NCBI GenBank assembly: GCA_947446605.1
Contig: CANFHJ010000006.1
Span: 1-45,681, forward strand
Source of the DNA: Bacteroidota bacterium
GTDB lineage: Bacteria; Bacteroidota; Bacteroidia; UKL13-3
Direction of reading: 5' to 3'
DNA length: 45,681 nt
The notes under the pieces were generated by a model. The model saw only the letters and a list, made by a program, of their open reading frames with translations, made no database searches and was not told the DNA's origin. This document shows positions 24,533-34,634 of the stretch, piece after piece. Position 1 is the stretch's first letter. Each line of letters begins with the position of its first letter. The position numbers and the translations under genes were made by a program.

Positions 24533-27500
24533 CTAACGCATTAAAAATATTTTTCCGGTACCATTCAAAAAGAAAGACGATTCTTCTTTTGCTTTGGTGC
24601 TTCTGGCCTCAATATCTCTGCCTTCAATTTTTGTAAATACCTGGTATAAGTATACACCATTAGCGAGCTTGTCGCCATACTGATCTGTACCATCCCAAGC
24701 AAATTCACTCACATTATTTCCTATGTGAATTGCCCCAAATTCATCTTTACGCACCTCGCGAATTACCTTTCCATTTACAGTTAAAATACGCAATAAAACT
24801 TGATCAGGAACCTTCTCACCTGTTAGGGTAAATACAAAACGGGTTTGTGTTGTGAACGGATTTGGATAAGGATAAAAATGACTAATTGAGCTTTTGTTTA
24901 ATACATTAAAATCTATTTCAAAATCATTATTACCAGCTTTATTGCCGCTAGCATCAATTGCTTGAACTTTCAATGTATACAATCCATCTGGGAGCTTTGA
25001 AGGGGAATAAATTAATTGAGCTTGGTTGCTTTCTGAGGCAGGAATAAATTGCAAATCGCTGCTGCTTAAAAACACACGCTCATAATCAAATTGTTTTGGC
25101 CTTCTGATATACAATTCAAATGTGCTGGTATCCTTTTGAAGTAAGTAGGGATTTTTATCGGTAGAGCTTACCTTAATTATTGGACTTGGTGATACAAAAT
25201 CGCCATTCATGATCCTCTGCCCATCAAAAGTTACTTCAAGAAATGGATTTTGATCATCAGTCTTTACTGTAAAATTCTGTTTATAAAAATTGTTATTGTA
25301 GCTGAGTTCAGGATGCTTTTTATTTGCATTAATATTTATTTGAATTTGGTTCGAACCTCTTAAATAATGCGTACTTTCAGCGATACTAAGAATATTGGTT
25401 TGCAAAGCATTTAATGGCGGAACCTTTACCCATTTAGACATTGGGGTATTTCTATTTTCATCAATAATTTCAAGTAAAGCATCTGTTGAATCAATAGCCG
25501 CACGACCAACATTTACAATTGGAACTTGAATTTTTAAGCTATCTCCTTGTTCAAGGTTGCTTGCATGAAAGGAATAACTACTATTTAAATCTATGCTCAA
25601 TTCGGCAGCGGGATCATAACTAACTTGCCAATAATCTAACTGATGAGGGGTTCTATAATTACTATCTGTAAACCCAAGTTCTAATTTCAAATAAGGATAT
25701 TTTTTTGCATCAATAGCGCTTAAATCAAAAGAAAGACTTGTGATTTTTGAATATAAAATGGTATCAGTACCAACTAGGTTTGTACCAATAATATTTAACC
25801 ACCATCTACCACTAAGCAATGGATCATTTTCAATTAAAGCCAAATTTAAGGAATGGAAATTTGTAGAAGGCCCAATTGGTGCAGAAACAAAACTTCCTGT
25901 AAACCATTTCAATTTAATATTCCTTCTCATCCGCAAGTAAATATCGTCTTGCGGATCTGTAGGATAGGGTGGTAAATGTGGTGCATTTTCAAGCGCATTG
26001 TTATTTACAGTATCCTCAACAGCTAAACCCGGTGCCTCACCCTTTTTGCCTATTAAAGCCCAAGCTGTATTTGCACTTTTAATTTGTTCTATTTTGCTTG
26101 AGCCAATTTTTGAAAACAAGGTTTTTGTGCTTGCTTGCCAATTTGGAATACCAGAACTATAGCGAGAAAACATTGCTACATAATATCCGCTAGGCACAGC
26201 ATCAATGAATTGTTTTAGGTCCAATTCTCCCTGACTTGTATTTGTATTGAAAGTATAATAACGAACACTTTGATCACTTTTATTTTGTTGCACCCAAGAA
26301 CAATTAAATGGATAATTAGGCAATTCATAAGGAAAATCAACTTGAAATGGTTCGAACACCAAAGCAACAGTTCCTTGCGACAAACAATTTCCTACACCAG
26401 CATTTAATAGGTAAGGAATTACCACACCCATTCGGCTATGATCCCAACGCCTGTTCTCCATGCCAAGCACCAATTCATTGTCGCTAAATTCTATTTTTTT
26501 AGCACTATCGTTAAAAGTAATAAAGGTATTTGTTGTGCTGTTTTTTATTTGATCAAATTGGCGTTGGTGCCAACCATGTGGACCATTTTTAACATAGGTA
26601 AAACTCTGCGTAATCCAAACGCCTCCTTGATTTTCGGGCAAATCAAGTTTTGCACGCCAATAAAATGCCATCGAATCAAAACCAGCAATTGGCACATTCC
26701 ATTTTGCGAAATAATTACCTTTAACAATTCCACTATTTTTATAAAAAGGACTAGATGAATTAAATTTCAGAGAAGTATCAATTTCGAAAATATAAGATTC
26801 ATCTTTTGCAAAAGCATTGTTGTTTTGAACCAATAATTGCACAGTATCATCAGAAATTATTTCATAATCCTGCGGCAATATCTTTTGCAAACCGCTGCCA
26901 GGAATAAAATAGGAAAGACTTGCCGCATTATTAGAATAGCTAATTTCGCTTATTTGATGTGTTGGATTAATTTGAACATCGAATGTATTTATTCCAATAT
27001 CCTTTTTCAATAATGGTTTAATCCAAACATAAAAAGTATCCTGGTAATTGGGTGCAATTTGCTTTTCTAATAAATAGTTGACAATAGAATTATCAGGTAA
27101 TTTCCGAGCAACAAGGACATCAATAGAATCTGTTTGTGCCTTTGCCAAATTATGCACTATTACACCAATGGAGAGGGAATCATTTTGAACAGAAGCGTTC
27201 GTTGGAGAAATAAACAAATCTGCATCTGCAATTTTATAATCCGACTTTGTGGGAGAATAAAGTATAAGAGCAGGATCGCCTTGTAATAATATTTGCAAAG
27301 CATGTGAACGCGCAAAAGCTTCATTTGACTGAGCGCTAATTTCCAAAGCCTTCTTTAATTGAGAACCTAATGTAGTACCATATGAAGCTTGTCCCAATTG
27401 ATTGTAAAACTGGTCCATTTGCGCTTCTAAATTATTAGTAAATGTTAAATTGGTATGAGCTAACCAAGCAATTGCTCCTTTGGCATCCGCGCAGATATAA

Positions 27501-29560
27501 TCTTTGCCATAAACAGAACCTGTACCATTTGGATCAACATCATTTGCGTTTCCAATATTGCAGCCATTGAAGTAATAAAAGCTTGGTCGGTGATTAGGCA
27601 ATAAATCTGCAATTCCACCAAAATCCATGTCTAAAACTGTTAATGATCCATGACCATAAAAGGTCATCATATTTATGCCATTATTGAGATGTGCAATTAG
27701 TTTTTCGCGCACTGCATCAGAGACCGGAACTGAATTATTTTTTGAATAGGAAAAAATATTTGCGCCAACAGGTTTGTTTTTTACAATATTTCCAAGACCA
27801 ATTAGCTTATTTCTAAAGGTTGTTTGTAATCCAATATCCTGCCCACCCGAAACATGCAAAAAATCTTTACGCCATTGCTGAATAGAATCAGTATTAGTTT
27901 CATAAAAAATGAGCTTTTGTAAATAGTTATTTGCCTCTAATAAATTGCTGGCAGGAATTCTACCCGTAGCAATGCAAGGTGCACCATTATTGCCAACAAA
28001 TTCATTTGTAAATAAATGATCGGAAGAAGGAACACCAATAGCTGGAACTAAATTTAATATGTTATTTTCTGGATTTGACTTTAATAAATTGTTTTGGTAG
28101 CCTCTTCCCAACAACAATAAATATTCCGGTTTATTTGTTTGTGTTGAAAATAAATAGGCACAAAATCTTTTGATAGCGAGTGGGTGAAAATTACCATAAA
28201 AGAAATAATCTGCCAAATCCTCCGAATATGCCAAATAGGTTGTGTAACGCTGGTTGCGGTATGTTTTATAAGCCTCGGCAACACTTGCCAATTTTTTATT
28301 TGATACAATTAAAAACCCATAATTTAATTGCGGATTCGGAACCGCAAAAGGTACTGAAATTAAAAGTTGAACAGTTAACACCTCTTGCAAATCTTGTAAA
28401 TAAATATTTCTATACGCCGCATCTGAAGGCAACAAAGTCAAAACATTATTTCCTTGTTTCGACCCAATTGTTCGCTTCATGTTTTTCAAATCCCAAATGA
28501 TGGGATTGCTCTTTGCATAATTATTAAACTGGAGCAATGTTTTAGAACCCAATTGTGCTGCGTTCAAACCAAATAAACCTTTTATTGCATTTGCTTCAGC
28601 TGTTGCCTTGTAATTTAATTTTATATAAGACAAGCCAATAAAATCGCTACCAACCGCCAAGTCGTTTATTTCCTCAATTAAGAAAGAAGTGGAATCGCCA
28701 AGCAGGGCAGCGCTTATAGTTCTATAGAATTTTCTTTCTCCATATCCGCGGTAAGTAGTATCTAATAATATTACTGGATTTTGATTATTTGCCAGTATAT
28801 AAATTCGTGTATGGTGATTTGGCAAGGCTTGATTTTCTATAAAAAAATCTGAGGCGCCAATGAGCTTTATTTCAATATTTACATTTTGGCTTGCAATAGC
28901 ATTTGGCGTTTGCATAGTAAACACCCTTGATTGTCCTTGCCCAATAAGCGCACTCATCATTCCTTCTGCATCGCCATATTCCGAAATATAGTATTTCTCT
29001 TGAGCAGGTAAATAAGCACCATAATAGTATTCTTCTTGTGGCGCAATTATTTTTTCTATAGAAAAACTAGTTTCGGGAAGATAATTGCTGTAATCATTAT
29101 CTGAGAAAGACTGCATGCGCATTGGTACAAGAACACTGGTATCCGGCAAAAGTGTAATAAAATATATCCCTGTATCAGAAAACAAACTGTTATAATTATT
29201 TGCTTGTTCTTCTTTAGTGCGAAACAATTCAGCATCCAATTTTCCATCGTTTTTTACCCCATATATCTCAACAAAATCATTGGCATTTAAAATGCCATCG
29301 GCCTCACCTTGAATAAAAACGGCTTGTTCCTTTCCATTAAAAAAACATTGGATTTTTCTTGGATCAAAATTTCCTAAAACCCTAAGCGTAGTGGAATCTA
29401 AATGATATAAGCCGTTTTGAGTAATCTTAAATTTAAAATAAGGCTGATAAGGTCTAATCCATTCAAATCCATAGCTTTTCTGCGCCCAAGCATTTGGGAC
29501 TTGCCAACAAAATGCTAGCAGAAAAAATATAAATTGAAACTGGATTTTAATTTTTCTCAT
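24533..29560 (-). CDS. Large C25 (gingipain-family) cysteine peptidase, PorU2-like
   Basis: 1675 aa. Signal peptide ends near WAQK at about residue 27. The C25 catalytic domain lies in the middle: TFYGHGS with catalytic His near residue 635 and YFNGCNIGN with catalytic Cys near 667. After it come beta-rich regions with CARDB-like repeats (for example the SDIDVLVARKLP-type and IGINTFDVQINPTHQISEISYSNN stretches). The end holds a FlgD-like/T9SS-type region (YPNPFTTQTRF, AWDGTDQYGDKLANGVYLY). Length and layout fit the PorU2-type proteins that accompany type IX secretion rather than PorU itself (about 1150 aa). It is outer-membrane or secreted. Convergent with polX with 8 bp between stops. Confidence 0.82.
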   Translation of the reverse strand: MRKIKIQFQFIFFLLAFCWQVPNAWAQKSYGFEWIRPYQPYFKFKITQNGLYHLDSTTLRVLGNFDPRKIQCFFNGKEQAVFIQGEADGILNANDFVEIYGVKNDGKLDAELFRTKEEQANNYNSLFSDTGIYFITLLPDTSVLVPMRMQSFSDNDYSNYLPETSFSIEKIIAPQEEYYYGAYLPAQEKYYISEYGDAEGMMSALIGQGQSRVFTMQTPNAIASQNVNIEIKLIGASDFFIENQALPNHHTRIYILANNQNPVILLDTTYRGYGERKFYRTISAALLGDSTSFLIEEINDLAVGSDFIGLSYIKLNYKATAEANAIKGLFGLNAAQLGSKTLLQFNNYAKSNPIIWDLKNMKRTIGSKQGNNVLTLLPSDAAYRNIYLQDLQEVLTVQLLISVPFAVPNPQLNYGFLIVSNKKLASVAEAYKTYRNQRYTTYLAYSEDLADYFFYGNFHPLAIKRFCAYLFSTQTNKPEYLLLLGRGYQNNLLKSNPENNILNLVPAIGVPSSDHLFTNEFVGNNGAPCIATGRIPASNLLEANNYLQKLIFYETNTDSIQQWRKDFLHVSGGQDIGLQTTFRNKLIGLGNIVKNKPVGANIFSYSKNNSVPVSDAVREKLIAHLNNGINMMTFYGHGSLTVLDMDFGGIADLLPNHRPSFYYFNGCNIGNANDVDPNGTGSVYGKDYICADAKGAIAWLAHTNLTFTNNLEAQMDQFYNQLGQASYGTTLGSQLKKALEISAQSNEAFARSHALQILLQGDPALILYSPTKSDYKIADADLFISPTNASVQNDSLSIGVIVHNLAKAQTDSIDVLVARKLPDNSIVNYLLEKQIAPNYQDTFYVWIKPLLKKDIGINTFDVQINPTHQISEISYSNNAASLSYFIPGSGLQKILPQDYEIISDDTVQLLVQNNNAFAKDESYIFEIDTSLKFNSSSPFYKNSGIVKGNYFAKWNVPIAGFDSMAFYWRAKLDLPENQGGVWITQSFTYVKNGPHGWHQRQFDQIKNSTTNTFITFNDSAKKIEFSDNELVLGMENRRWDHSRMGVVIPYLLNAGVGNCLSQGTVALVFEPFQVDFPYELPNYPFNCSWVQQNKSDQSVRYYTFNTNTSQGELDLKQFIDAVPSGYYVAMFSRYSSGIPNWQASTKTLFSKIGSSKIEQIKSANTAWALIGKKGEAPGLAVEDTVNNNALENAPHLPPYPTDPQDDIYLRMRRNIKLKWFTGSFVSAPIGPSTNFHSLNLALIENDPLLSGRWWLNIIGTNLVGTDTILYSKITSLSFDLSAIDAKKYPYLKLELGFTDSNYRTPHQLDYWQVSYDPAAELSIDLNSSYSFHASNLEQGDSLKIQVPIVNVGRAAIDSTDALLEIIDENRNTPMSKWVKVPPLNALQTNILSIAESTHYLRGSNQIQININANKKHPELSYNNNFYKQNFTVKTDDQNPFLEVTFDGQRIMNGDFVSPSPIIKVSSTDKNPYLLQKDTSTFELYIRRPKQFDYERVFLSSSDLQFIPASESNQAQLIYSPSKLPDGLYTLKVQAIDASGNKAGNNDFEIDFNVLNKSSISHFYPYPNPFTTQTRFVFTLTGEKVPDQVLLRILTVNGKVIREVRKDEFGAIHIGNNVSEFAWDGTDQYGDKLANGVYLYQVFTKIEGRDIEARSTKAKEESSFFLNGTGKIFLMR
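25348..25357. repeat. GGTTCGAACC palindrome, copy 5 (inside the C25 peptidase)
   Basis: Exact copy in context TTTGGTTCGAACCTCT. On the coding strand it reads in a different frame (R-G-S-N-Q) from the ispE and polX copies. A one-mismatch copy, GGTTCGAACA, lies in the same gene at 26349. Confidence 0.85.
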
Positions 29561-29683
29561 TTCTTAAATTGAGCAGAACAGTTAATTGGCTTTATTGCAA
29601 AGTACAAAAAAACATGCAATTATTTGTTTTTAACCATTGCCAAATTCTAACGAAAATCGCTTGAATTATTGCACAAACAAATA

Positions 29684-31060
29684 TTATTTCTGAGTAAAAT
29701 ACTGAAAGAAATAAGGAATGGTTTCAATTCCTTTATAATAGTTAAACAAGCCATAATGTTCATTTGGCGAATGCAAAGCATCGCTATCGAGGCCAAATCC
29801 CATTAAAACAGATTTTAGCCCTAGCTCTTTTTCGAATAATGCTACAATTGGAATACTTCCTCCACCACGGGTTGGAATAGGCTTTTTACCATAGGTAGTT
29901 TCCATCGCTTTTTCAGCAGCCAAATAGGCATGTGAATCAATTGGCGTAACTACAGGTTCTCCTCCATGGTGCGGCTTTACAATTACCTTCACGCCTGCAG
30001 GGGCAATAGATTCAAAATGTTTTTGAAACAAATCTGTTATTGAATGGGAGTCTTGGTTCGGCACTAAACGCATACTAATTTTTGCAAAGGCTTTTGAAGG
30101 CAAAACAGTTTTTGCGCCTTCTCCAATATAACCTCCCCAAATACCATTGCAATCAAGTGTTGGACGAATACCTGTTCTTTCTAATACATTGTAACCTGCT
30201 TCGCCCCATATATCACCAATGCCTAAATCTTTTTTGTAGGCATCCAAATCAAAAGGAGCTTTATTTAATTCAGTTCGCTCGGCTGCAGATAATTCAAGCA
30301 CTTTATCGTAAAAACCAGGAATAGTAATGTGGTTATTTTCATTGTGCATACTGGCAATCATTTTTGCCAAAATATTTATAGGATTGGCAACAGCTCCGCC
30401 ATATACACCACTATGTAAGTCTCGGTTCGGACCAGTTACTTCTACTTCAACATAACTCAAACCACGCAAGCCACAATCAATGCTAGGCGTATCATTTGCA
30501 ATGATAGATGTATCAGAAATTAATACTACATCGGCTTTTAGCCTGTCTTTGTTGGCAATGCAAAAAGGACCAAGATGGGTTGAACCAACCTCTTCCTCCC
30601 CTTCTATCATGAATTTAACGTTACATGGCAAGGTATTGGTGGCCATCATCATTTCAAATGCTTTTACATGCATATAAACCTGGCCTTTATCATCACAAGA
30701 ACCACGGGCAAAAATGGCACCATCTGGATGAACTTCTGTTTTGCGAATGGTTGGTTCGAAAGGAGGTGTTTCCCATAAATCCAAAGGCACTGCAGGTTGC
30801 ACATCGTAATGACCATAAACCAAAACGGTAGGTAAATTTGGATCAATTATTTTTTCACCATAAACAATTGGATTTCCAGCGGTATGACAAAGTTCTACAT
30901 TATCGGCACCAGCCTCTATTAATTTATTTTTGATATAGGTAGCCGCTGCAATGGTATCATTGTGGTAGGCACTGTCGGCACTAATTGATGGAATGCGCAA
31001 TAATTCAAAAAGTTCATTTAAGAATTTTTCTCTGTTTTGGTTCAAGTAGGTTTGTAACAT
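29684..31060 (-). CDS. M20-family dipeptidase
   Basis: 458 aa from ATG 31058-31060 (MLQTYLNQNREKF). Two-zinc M20 metallopeptidase of the CNDP/PepV-like group: VLVYGHYDVQP (zinc His and catalytic Asp), RGSCDDKGQ (bridging Asp), MIEGEEEVGS (catalytic Glu plus zinc Glu), SDTS and, at the end, SDALHSPNEHYGL with the last zinc His. It should hydrolyse dipeptides or short peptides in the cytoplasm; no signal peptide is seen. A perfect promoter box lies 22 nt upstream. Confidence 0.92.
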   Translation of the reverse strand: MLQTYLNQNREKFLNELFELLRIPSISADSAYHNDTIAAATYIKNKLIEAGADNVELCHTAGNPIVYGEKIIDPNLPTVLVYGHYDVQPAVPLDLWETPPFEPTIRKTEVHPDGAIFARGSCDDKGQVYMHVKAFEMMMATNTLPCNVKFMIEGEEEVGSTHLGPFCIANKDRLKADVVLISDTSIIANDTPSIDCGLRGLSYVEVEVTGPNRDLHSGVYGGAVANPINILAKMIASMHNENNHITIPGFYDKVLELSAAERTELNKAPFDLDAYKKDLGIGDIWGEAGYNVLERTGIRPTLDCNGIWGGYIGEGAKTVLPSKAFAKISMRLVPNQDSHSITDLFQKHFESIAPAGVKVIVKPHHGGEPVVTPIDSHAYLAAEKAMETTYGKKPIPTRGGGSIPIVALFEKELGLKSVLMGFGLDSDALHSPNEHYGLFNYYKGIETIPYFFQYFTQK

Positions 31061-31081
31061 TTTGGATAATTTTATCTGAAC

Positions 31082-31089
31082 CAAAATTA
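31082..31089 (-). promoter_or_regulatory. -7 element of the M20 dipeptidase
   Basis: Minus-strand TAATTTTG, perfect TAnnTTTG, with TTG (plus-strand CAA at 31109-31111) 19 nt upstream. The rest of this 287-bp gap up to pcrA shows no further gene; CACATTTG at 31292-31299 is a one-mismatch box that might serve pcrA. Confidence 0.5.
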
Positions 31090-31347
31090 TTATATTATCC
31101 TCAACCTACAAGCAGTTTAGGAAGTTTTACCAATATTTTTTTTGAAGCAATTTCTAAAAACAATTTTCAGCCAAATTTTGGACTGCAGCGCTAATTGTAA
31201 AATTTTTATTGGAGATAAAATTGTAGGTAAAAAAATATTGAACTATCAACAAAACGAATTTTTTTCATTCAGCTACAGCCGTTTAAAAAATCACATTTGT
31301 TGAAATCTAAAAACGGCTCTCCAAAAATTAAAACCTACATTCGTAAT

Positions 31348-33630
31348 GTGGATTATTTACAGACATTAAACCCTTCGCAAAGAGCCGCTGTTGAACAAAT
31401 AGACGGGCCTGTAATGATTATTGCAGGCGCTGGTTCAGGTAAAACAAGAGTTCTTACCTATCGTATTGTGCACATGCTTAGGAATGGGGTTGATCCTTTC
31501 CAAATTCTTTCCCTCACTTTTACCAATAAAGCAGCCAAAGAAATGCGTCACCGTATCTATGATGCAGTTGGTTCGGAAAGTAGAAACCTTTGGATGGGAA
31601 CATTTCACAGTATTTTCTCTAGAATTCTTAGAAGTGAAAGCGAACGCATTGGCTATCCTAAGAACTTTACCATTTATGATAGCGACGACAGCAAGAGTTT
31701 AATAAAAACCATTCTTGGTGAAATGAAACTCGATGATAAATTGTACAAGCCTTCAAACATGTTGAGCCGCATTTCTTCGGCTAAAAACGCCTTAATTTCT
31801 GCCGATGAATACTTAGGTAATTCAGAGTTTTCTGAAAATGACAGCAGCAGTGGCCGACCAAAATTTGGATTTCTATTTAAGGCCTACCAAGACCGTTGCT
31901 TCAGAGCAGGGGCAATGGATTTCGACGATTTATTGGTAAACACACACAAGCTATTTGCCAACCATATAGATGTATTAAACAAATACCAACACATGTTTCG
32001 TTATATCATGGTTGATGAGTTTCAAGACACCAATCATGCGCAATACATGATTATAAAGAAACTTTCCATGGTGAATGAAAACATTGCAGTGGTTGGTGAT
32101 GATGCCCAAAGTATTTATGCCTTCCGTGGGGCAAATATTAAAAATATCTTAGGCTTTCAAAAAGATTTTCCAGATGTAAAAACCTTTAAATTAGAGCAAA
32201 ACTACCGAAGTACACAAGTAATTGTAAATGCCGCTAGTAGCATTATAGAAAAGAACAAAGACCAAATTAAAAAGAAGGTTTGGACAGAAAATGAAGCTGG
32301 TGAGCGCATCCGTGTGCTGAGAGCTTTAACAGATAACGAAGAAGGTAAAATGGTGGCCTCAGCTATTTTTCAGGATAAAATGAATAGCCAAGCCAATAAC
32401 AAAGATTTTGCTATTTTATACCGAACCAACGCCCAAAGTAGGTCGATGGAAGAGGCCTTGCGCAAACTCAACATTCCCTATAAAATTTATGGAGGTTTGT
32501 CGTTTTACCAACGAAAAGAGGTAAAAGATTTATTAGGTTACTACCGCTTGGTATTAAATCCAAGAGATGAAGAAGCTTTGAAAAGAGTGATCAATTATCC
32601 TACCCGTGGTATTGGTAAAACTACTTTGGAGAAATTAGCTTTGGTAGCGGATCAGCATAAAGTAAGCCTATGGCAAGTAATGGAACAAGTGAATCAAATT
32701 GGCTTTAAAAACATGACAGCCGTGGAGGATTTTGTTACCAAAATTAAGAGTTTTCAAATTATGCTCGACCGCAACGCTTATGATGTGGCTATGCATATTG
32801 CCAAAGAAAGCGGGGTATTAAAATCTTTATATGAAGACAAAACCGTTGAAGGCATTGCCCGTTATGAAAATACGGAGGCATTGTTAAATGGTATCAAAGA
32901 ATTTAGTATTGAAGAAGCTGCAGATAATGATGGCGTTTTAAAATCTAGAACATTAGCAGATTTTATGGCAGATGTTGCCTTACTAACCAATGACGACAAA
33001 GATAAGGATCAAGACCAGGACCATGTAAGCTTAATGACCATTCACTCTGCAAAAGGATTGGAATATAAATATGTGCATGTGGTAGGTTTGGAAGAAAATC
33101 TATTTCCAAGTCAATTGTCGTTAAATAGCCGACAAGAATTAGAGGAAGAGCGCCGATTGTTTTACGTAGCGCTTACAAGAGCCATGAAAAAACTAACAAT
33201 TAGCTTTGCTACCAGTAGGTTTAAATTTGGTAGCATTGTTAATTCCGAACCCAGCAGGTTTCTTTCAGAATTAGACCCGCAATACTTACATTTTGAAAAC
33301 ATGTTTGCTACAAAAGGCCAATACAGTGAAGGCAGAGATGGCGGTTCAAAAAGCAGCGGCACTATGAGTGGTTTGCCTAAAAAGGCATTAACAATAAGCA
33401 GGCCGCAACCCAGAACAGCTGCAGCCGCTCCCCCATTGGATCCAAACTTTGAACCAGATGATACCAGCAATTTGGTGGCAGGAAATAAAGTGGAGCACCA
33501 AAGATTTGGCAAAGGAATAGTTACCGCAATGGAAGGCAACGGAGATAACCGCAAGGCCAATATCGATTTTGAAACTTCAGGTAAGAAGGTGTTGGTTTTA
33601 AAGTTTGCGAAACTTAAAATTATTGAATAA
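31348..33630 (+). CDS. pcrA: UvrD/PcrA-type superfamily 1 DNA helicase
   Basis: ATP-driven 3'-5' helicase used in repair and replication. Motif I IIAGAGSGKTRVLTYR, motif Ia LTFTNKAAKEM, motif II VDEFQDTN, motif III VGDDAQSIYAFRGA, motif IV EQNYRST, motif V SLMTIHSAKGLEYKYV and motif VI EEERRLFYVALTRA are all present. The last 60 residues (GNKVEHQRFGKGIVTAMEG...) form a Tudor-like domain that in PcrA contacts RNA polymerase. GTG 31348 (VDYLQTLNPSQRAAVE) gives the usual N-terminus, 760 aa; the ORF track uses TTG 31297. The 3' end overlaps coaE by 11 bp. Confidence 0.93.
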   Translation: MDYLQTLNPSQRAAVEQIDGPVMIIAGAGSGKTRVLTYRIVHMLRNGVDPFQILSLTFTNKAAKEMRHRIYDAVGSESRNLWMGTFHSIFSRILRSESERIGYPKNFTIYDSDDSKSLIKTILGEMKLDDKLYKPSNMLSRISSAKNALISADEYLGNSEFSENDSSSGRPKFGFLFKAYQDRCFRAGAMDFDDLLVNTHKLFANHIDVLNKYQHMFRYIMVDEFQDTNHAQYMIIKKLSMVNENIAVVGDDAQSIYAFRGANIKNILGFQKDFPDVKTFKLEQNYRSTQVIVNAASSIIEKNKDQIKKKVWTENEAGERIRVLRALTDNEEGKMVASAIFQDKMNSQANNKDFAILYRTNAQSRSMEEALRKLNIPYKIYGGLSFYQRKEVKDLLGYYRLVLNPRDEEALKRVINYPTRGIGKTTLEKLALVADQHKVSLWQVMEQVNQIGFKNMTAVEDFVTKIKSFQIMLDRNAYDVAMHIAKESGVLKSLYEDKTVEGIARYENTEALLNGIKEFSIEEAADNDGVLKSRTLADFMADVALLTNDDKDKDQDQDHVSLMTIHSAKGLEYKYVHVVGLEENLFPSQLSLNSRQELEEERRLFYVALTRAMKKLTISFATSRFKFGSIVNSEPSRFLSELDPQYLHFENMFATKGQYSEGRDGGSKSSGTMSGLPKKALTISRPQPRTAAAAPPLDPNFEPDDTSNLVAGNKVEHQRFGKGIVTAMEGNGDNRKANIDFETSGKKVLVLKFAKLKIIE

Positions 33631-34198
33631 GTATTTGATGTATCTTCATTACCTGAGGAATCAATAAATCATTGTTGTTTTGAATGATGTAATCTGCTAA
33701 TAACAGTTTTTCTTCTTGTGGCATTTGGTTGCGCATACGTGCTAAAACATCTTCCTCTTTTGCGTGGTCTCTTTCCAAACATCTTGCCAACCTTACCGCT
33801 TCATTGGCAGCAACCACAATTAATTGATCTAAATTCTTATTGGAGCCACTCTCTATAAGCAGGGCTGCTTCCTTTAAAACATAGGGGGCATTTTGCTTTG
33901 CGCACCAAGAATCAAAATCGGCAAAAACTGCTGGGTGAACCAATGCGTTTAAGCCCGCTAATAAACTTTCTTTTTGAAAAACTTTAGATGATATGAAGGC
34001 CCTATTTAGTTTGCCATCTGAGAAATAGGCATCGGTACCAATTAATTTTTTAATGGCTGAAACCAATTGCTGGTTATCTACCATTACCGCTTTGGCGCGG
34101 CTGTCGGCATCATATACAGGAACACCCAAAAGTGCAAATATTTTGGCTGTAGTAGATTTACCACTTCCAATATTACCTGTGATGCCTATTTTTTTCAT
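33620..34198 (-). CDS. coaE: Dephospho-CoA kinase
   Basis: Last step of CoA synthesis. 192-aa P-loop kinase: GITGNIGSGKSTTAKIFALLGVPVYDADS holds the Walker A loop and the catalytic Asp, and VVAANEAVRLARCLERD forms part of the lid. It is convergent with pcrA (11-bp overlap). A 12-bp perfect stem-loop lies immediately upstream of the ATG. In many Bacteroidota a YbbR/CdaR-like gene stands between yajC and coaE; here it is absent. Confidence 0.94.
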   Translation of the reverse strand: MKKIGITGNIGSGKSTTAKIFALLGVPVYDADSRAKAVMVDNQQLVSAIKKLIGTDAYFSDGKLNRAFISSKVFQKESLLAGLNALVHPAVFADFDSWCAKQNAPYVLKEAALLIESGSNKNLDQLIVVAANEAVRLARCLERDHAKEEDVLARMRNQMPQEEKLLLADYIIQNNNDLLIPQVMKIHQILIQ

Positions 34199-34200
34199 AA

Positions 34201-34237
34201 TTGAACATTTGCCTTCTCAAAGAAAGCAAATGTTCAA
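34201..34237. other. Perfect 12-bp stem-loop between yajC and coaE
   Basis: TTGAACATTTGC, 13-nt loop, GCAAATGTTCAA. On the minus strand it begins 12 nt after the yajC stop and ends 2 nt before the coaE ATG. No T-tract follows on the minus strand, so it may attenuate, process or mask the coaE start rather than be a plain terminator. Confidence 0.7.
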
Positions 34238-34249
34238 ATGATTTTTAAA

Positions 34250-34591
34250 TTATTTCTTTTCTTCTTTAGCCGGTTGGTTCAATGCTTGAGAAGCCTCCAT
34301 AGAAACGGCTGTACGGTCGATACGCAATTTGGTACCTTCACTTTCAATTAAGAAAGTATGGTCTGTGGCATCAATAATTTTTGCGTGCACACCACCAATG
34401 GTAATAATTTTATCCCCTTTACCAATGCTCTCACGGAATTTCTTTTGTGCTTTATTCTTTTTGATTTGCGGATAAATCATAAAGAAATAAAATACTACAA
34501 AAATTAAAATCAAAGGTAAAAACTGCATGATAGGATTTCCTCCTGTTTGACCTGCAGCTGGCGGCGCCATTAATAGAATTTGGTTGATCAT
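34250..34591 (-). CDS. yajC: Sec translocon accessory subunit YajC
   Basis: 113 aa: one membrane helix (IMQFLPLILIFVVFYFFMIYPQIKKNK) followed by the conserved cytoplasmic part (KKFRESIGKGDKIITIGGVHAKIIDATDHTFLIESEG). Associates with SecDF-SecYEG at the inner membrane. Its place after nusB and the DUF1573 gene is a common Bacteroidota arrangement. Confidence 0.94.
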   Translation of the reverse strand: MINQILLMAPPAAGQTGGNPIMQFLPLILIFVVFYFFMIYPQIKKNKAQKKFRESIGKGDKIITIGGVHAKIIDATDHTFLIESEGTKLRIDRTAVSMEASQALNQPAKEEKK

Positions 34592-34634
34592 TATTTTATT
34601 GTTTTTGTGGTTGTATATTTTTAATTGTCCTAAA

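Noticed and set aside
28180-28500. 106-aa plus-strand ORFs inside the C25 peptidase (also 26438-26758)
   Set aside because: Antisense shadows without start context, domain or codon pattern.
30985-31194. 69-aa ORF upstream of pcrA
   Set aside because: Mostly antisense to the dipeptidase start and its promoter; no features of its own.
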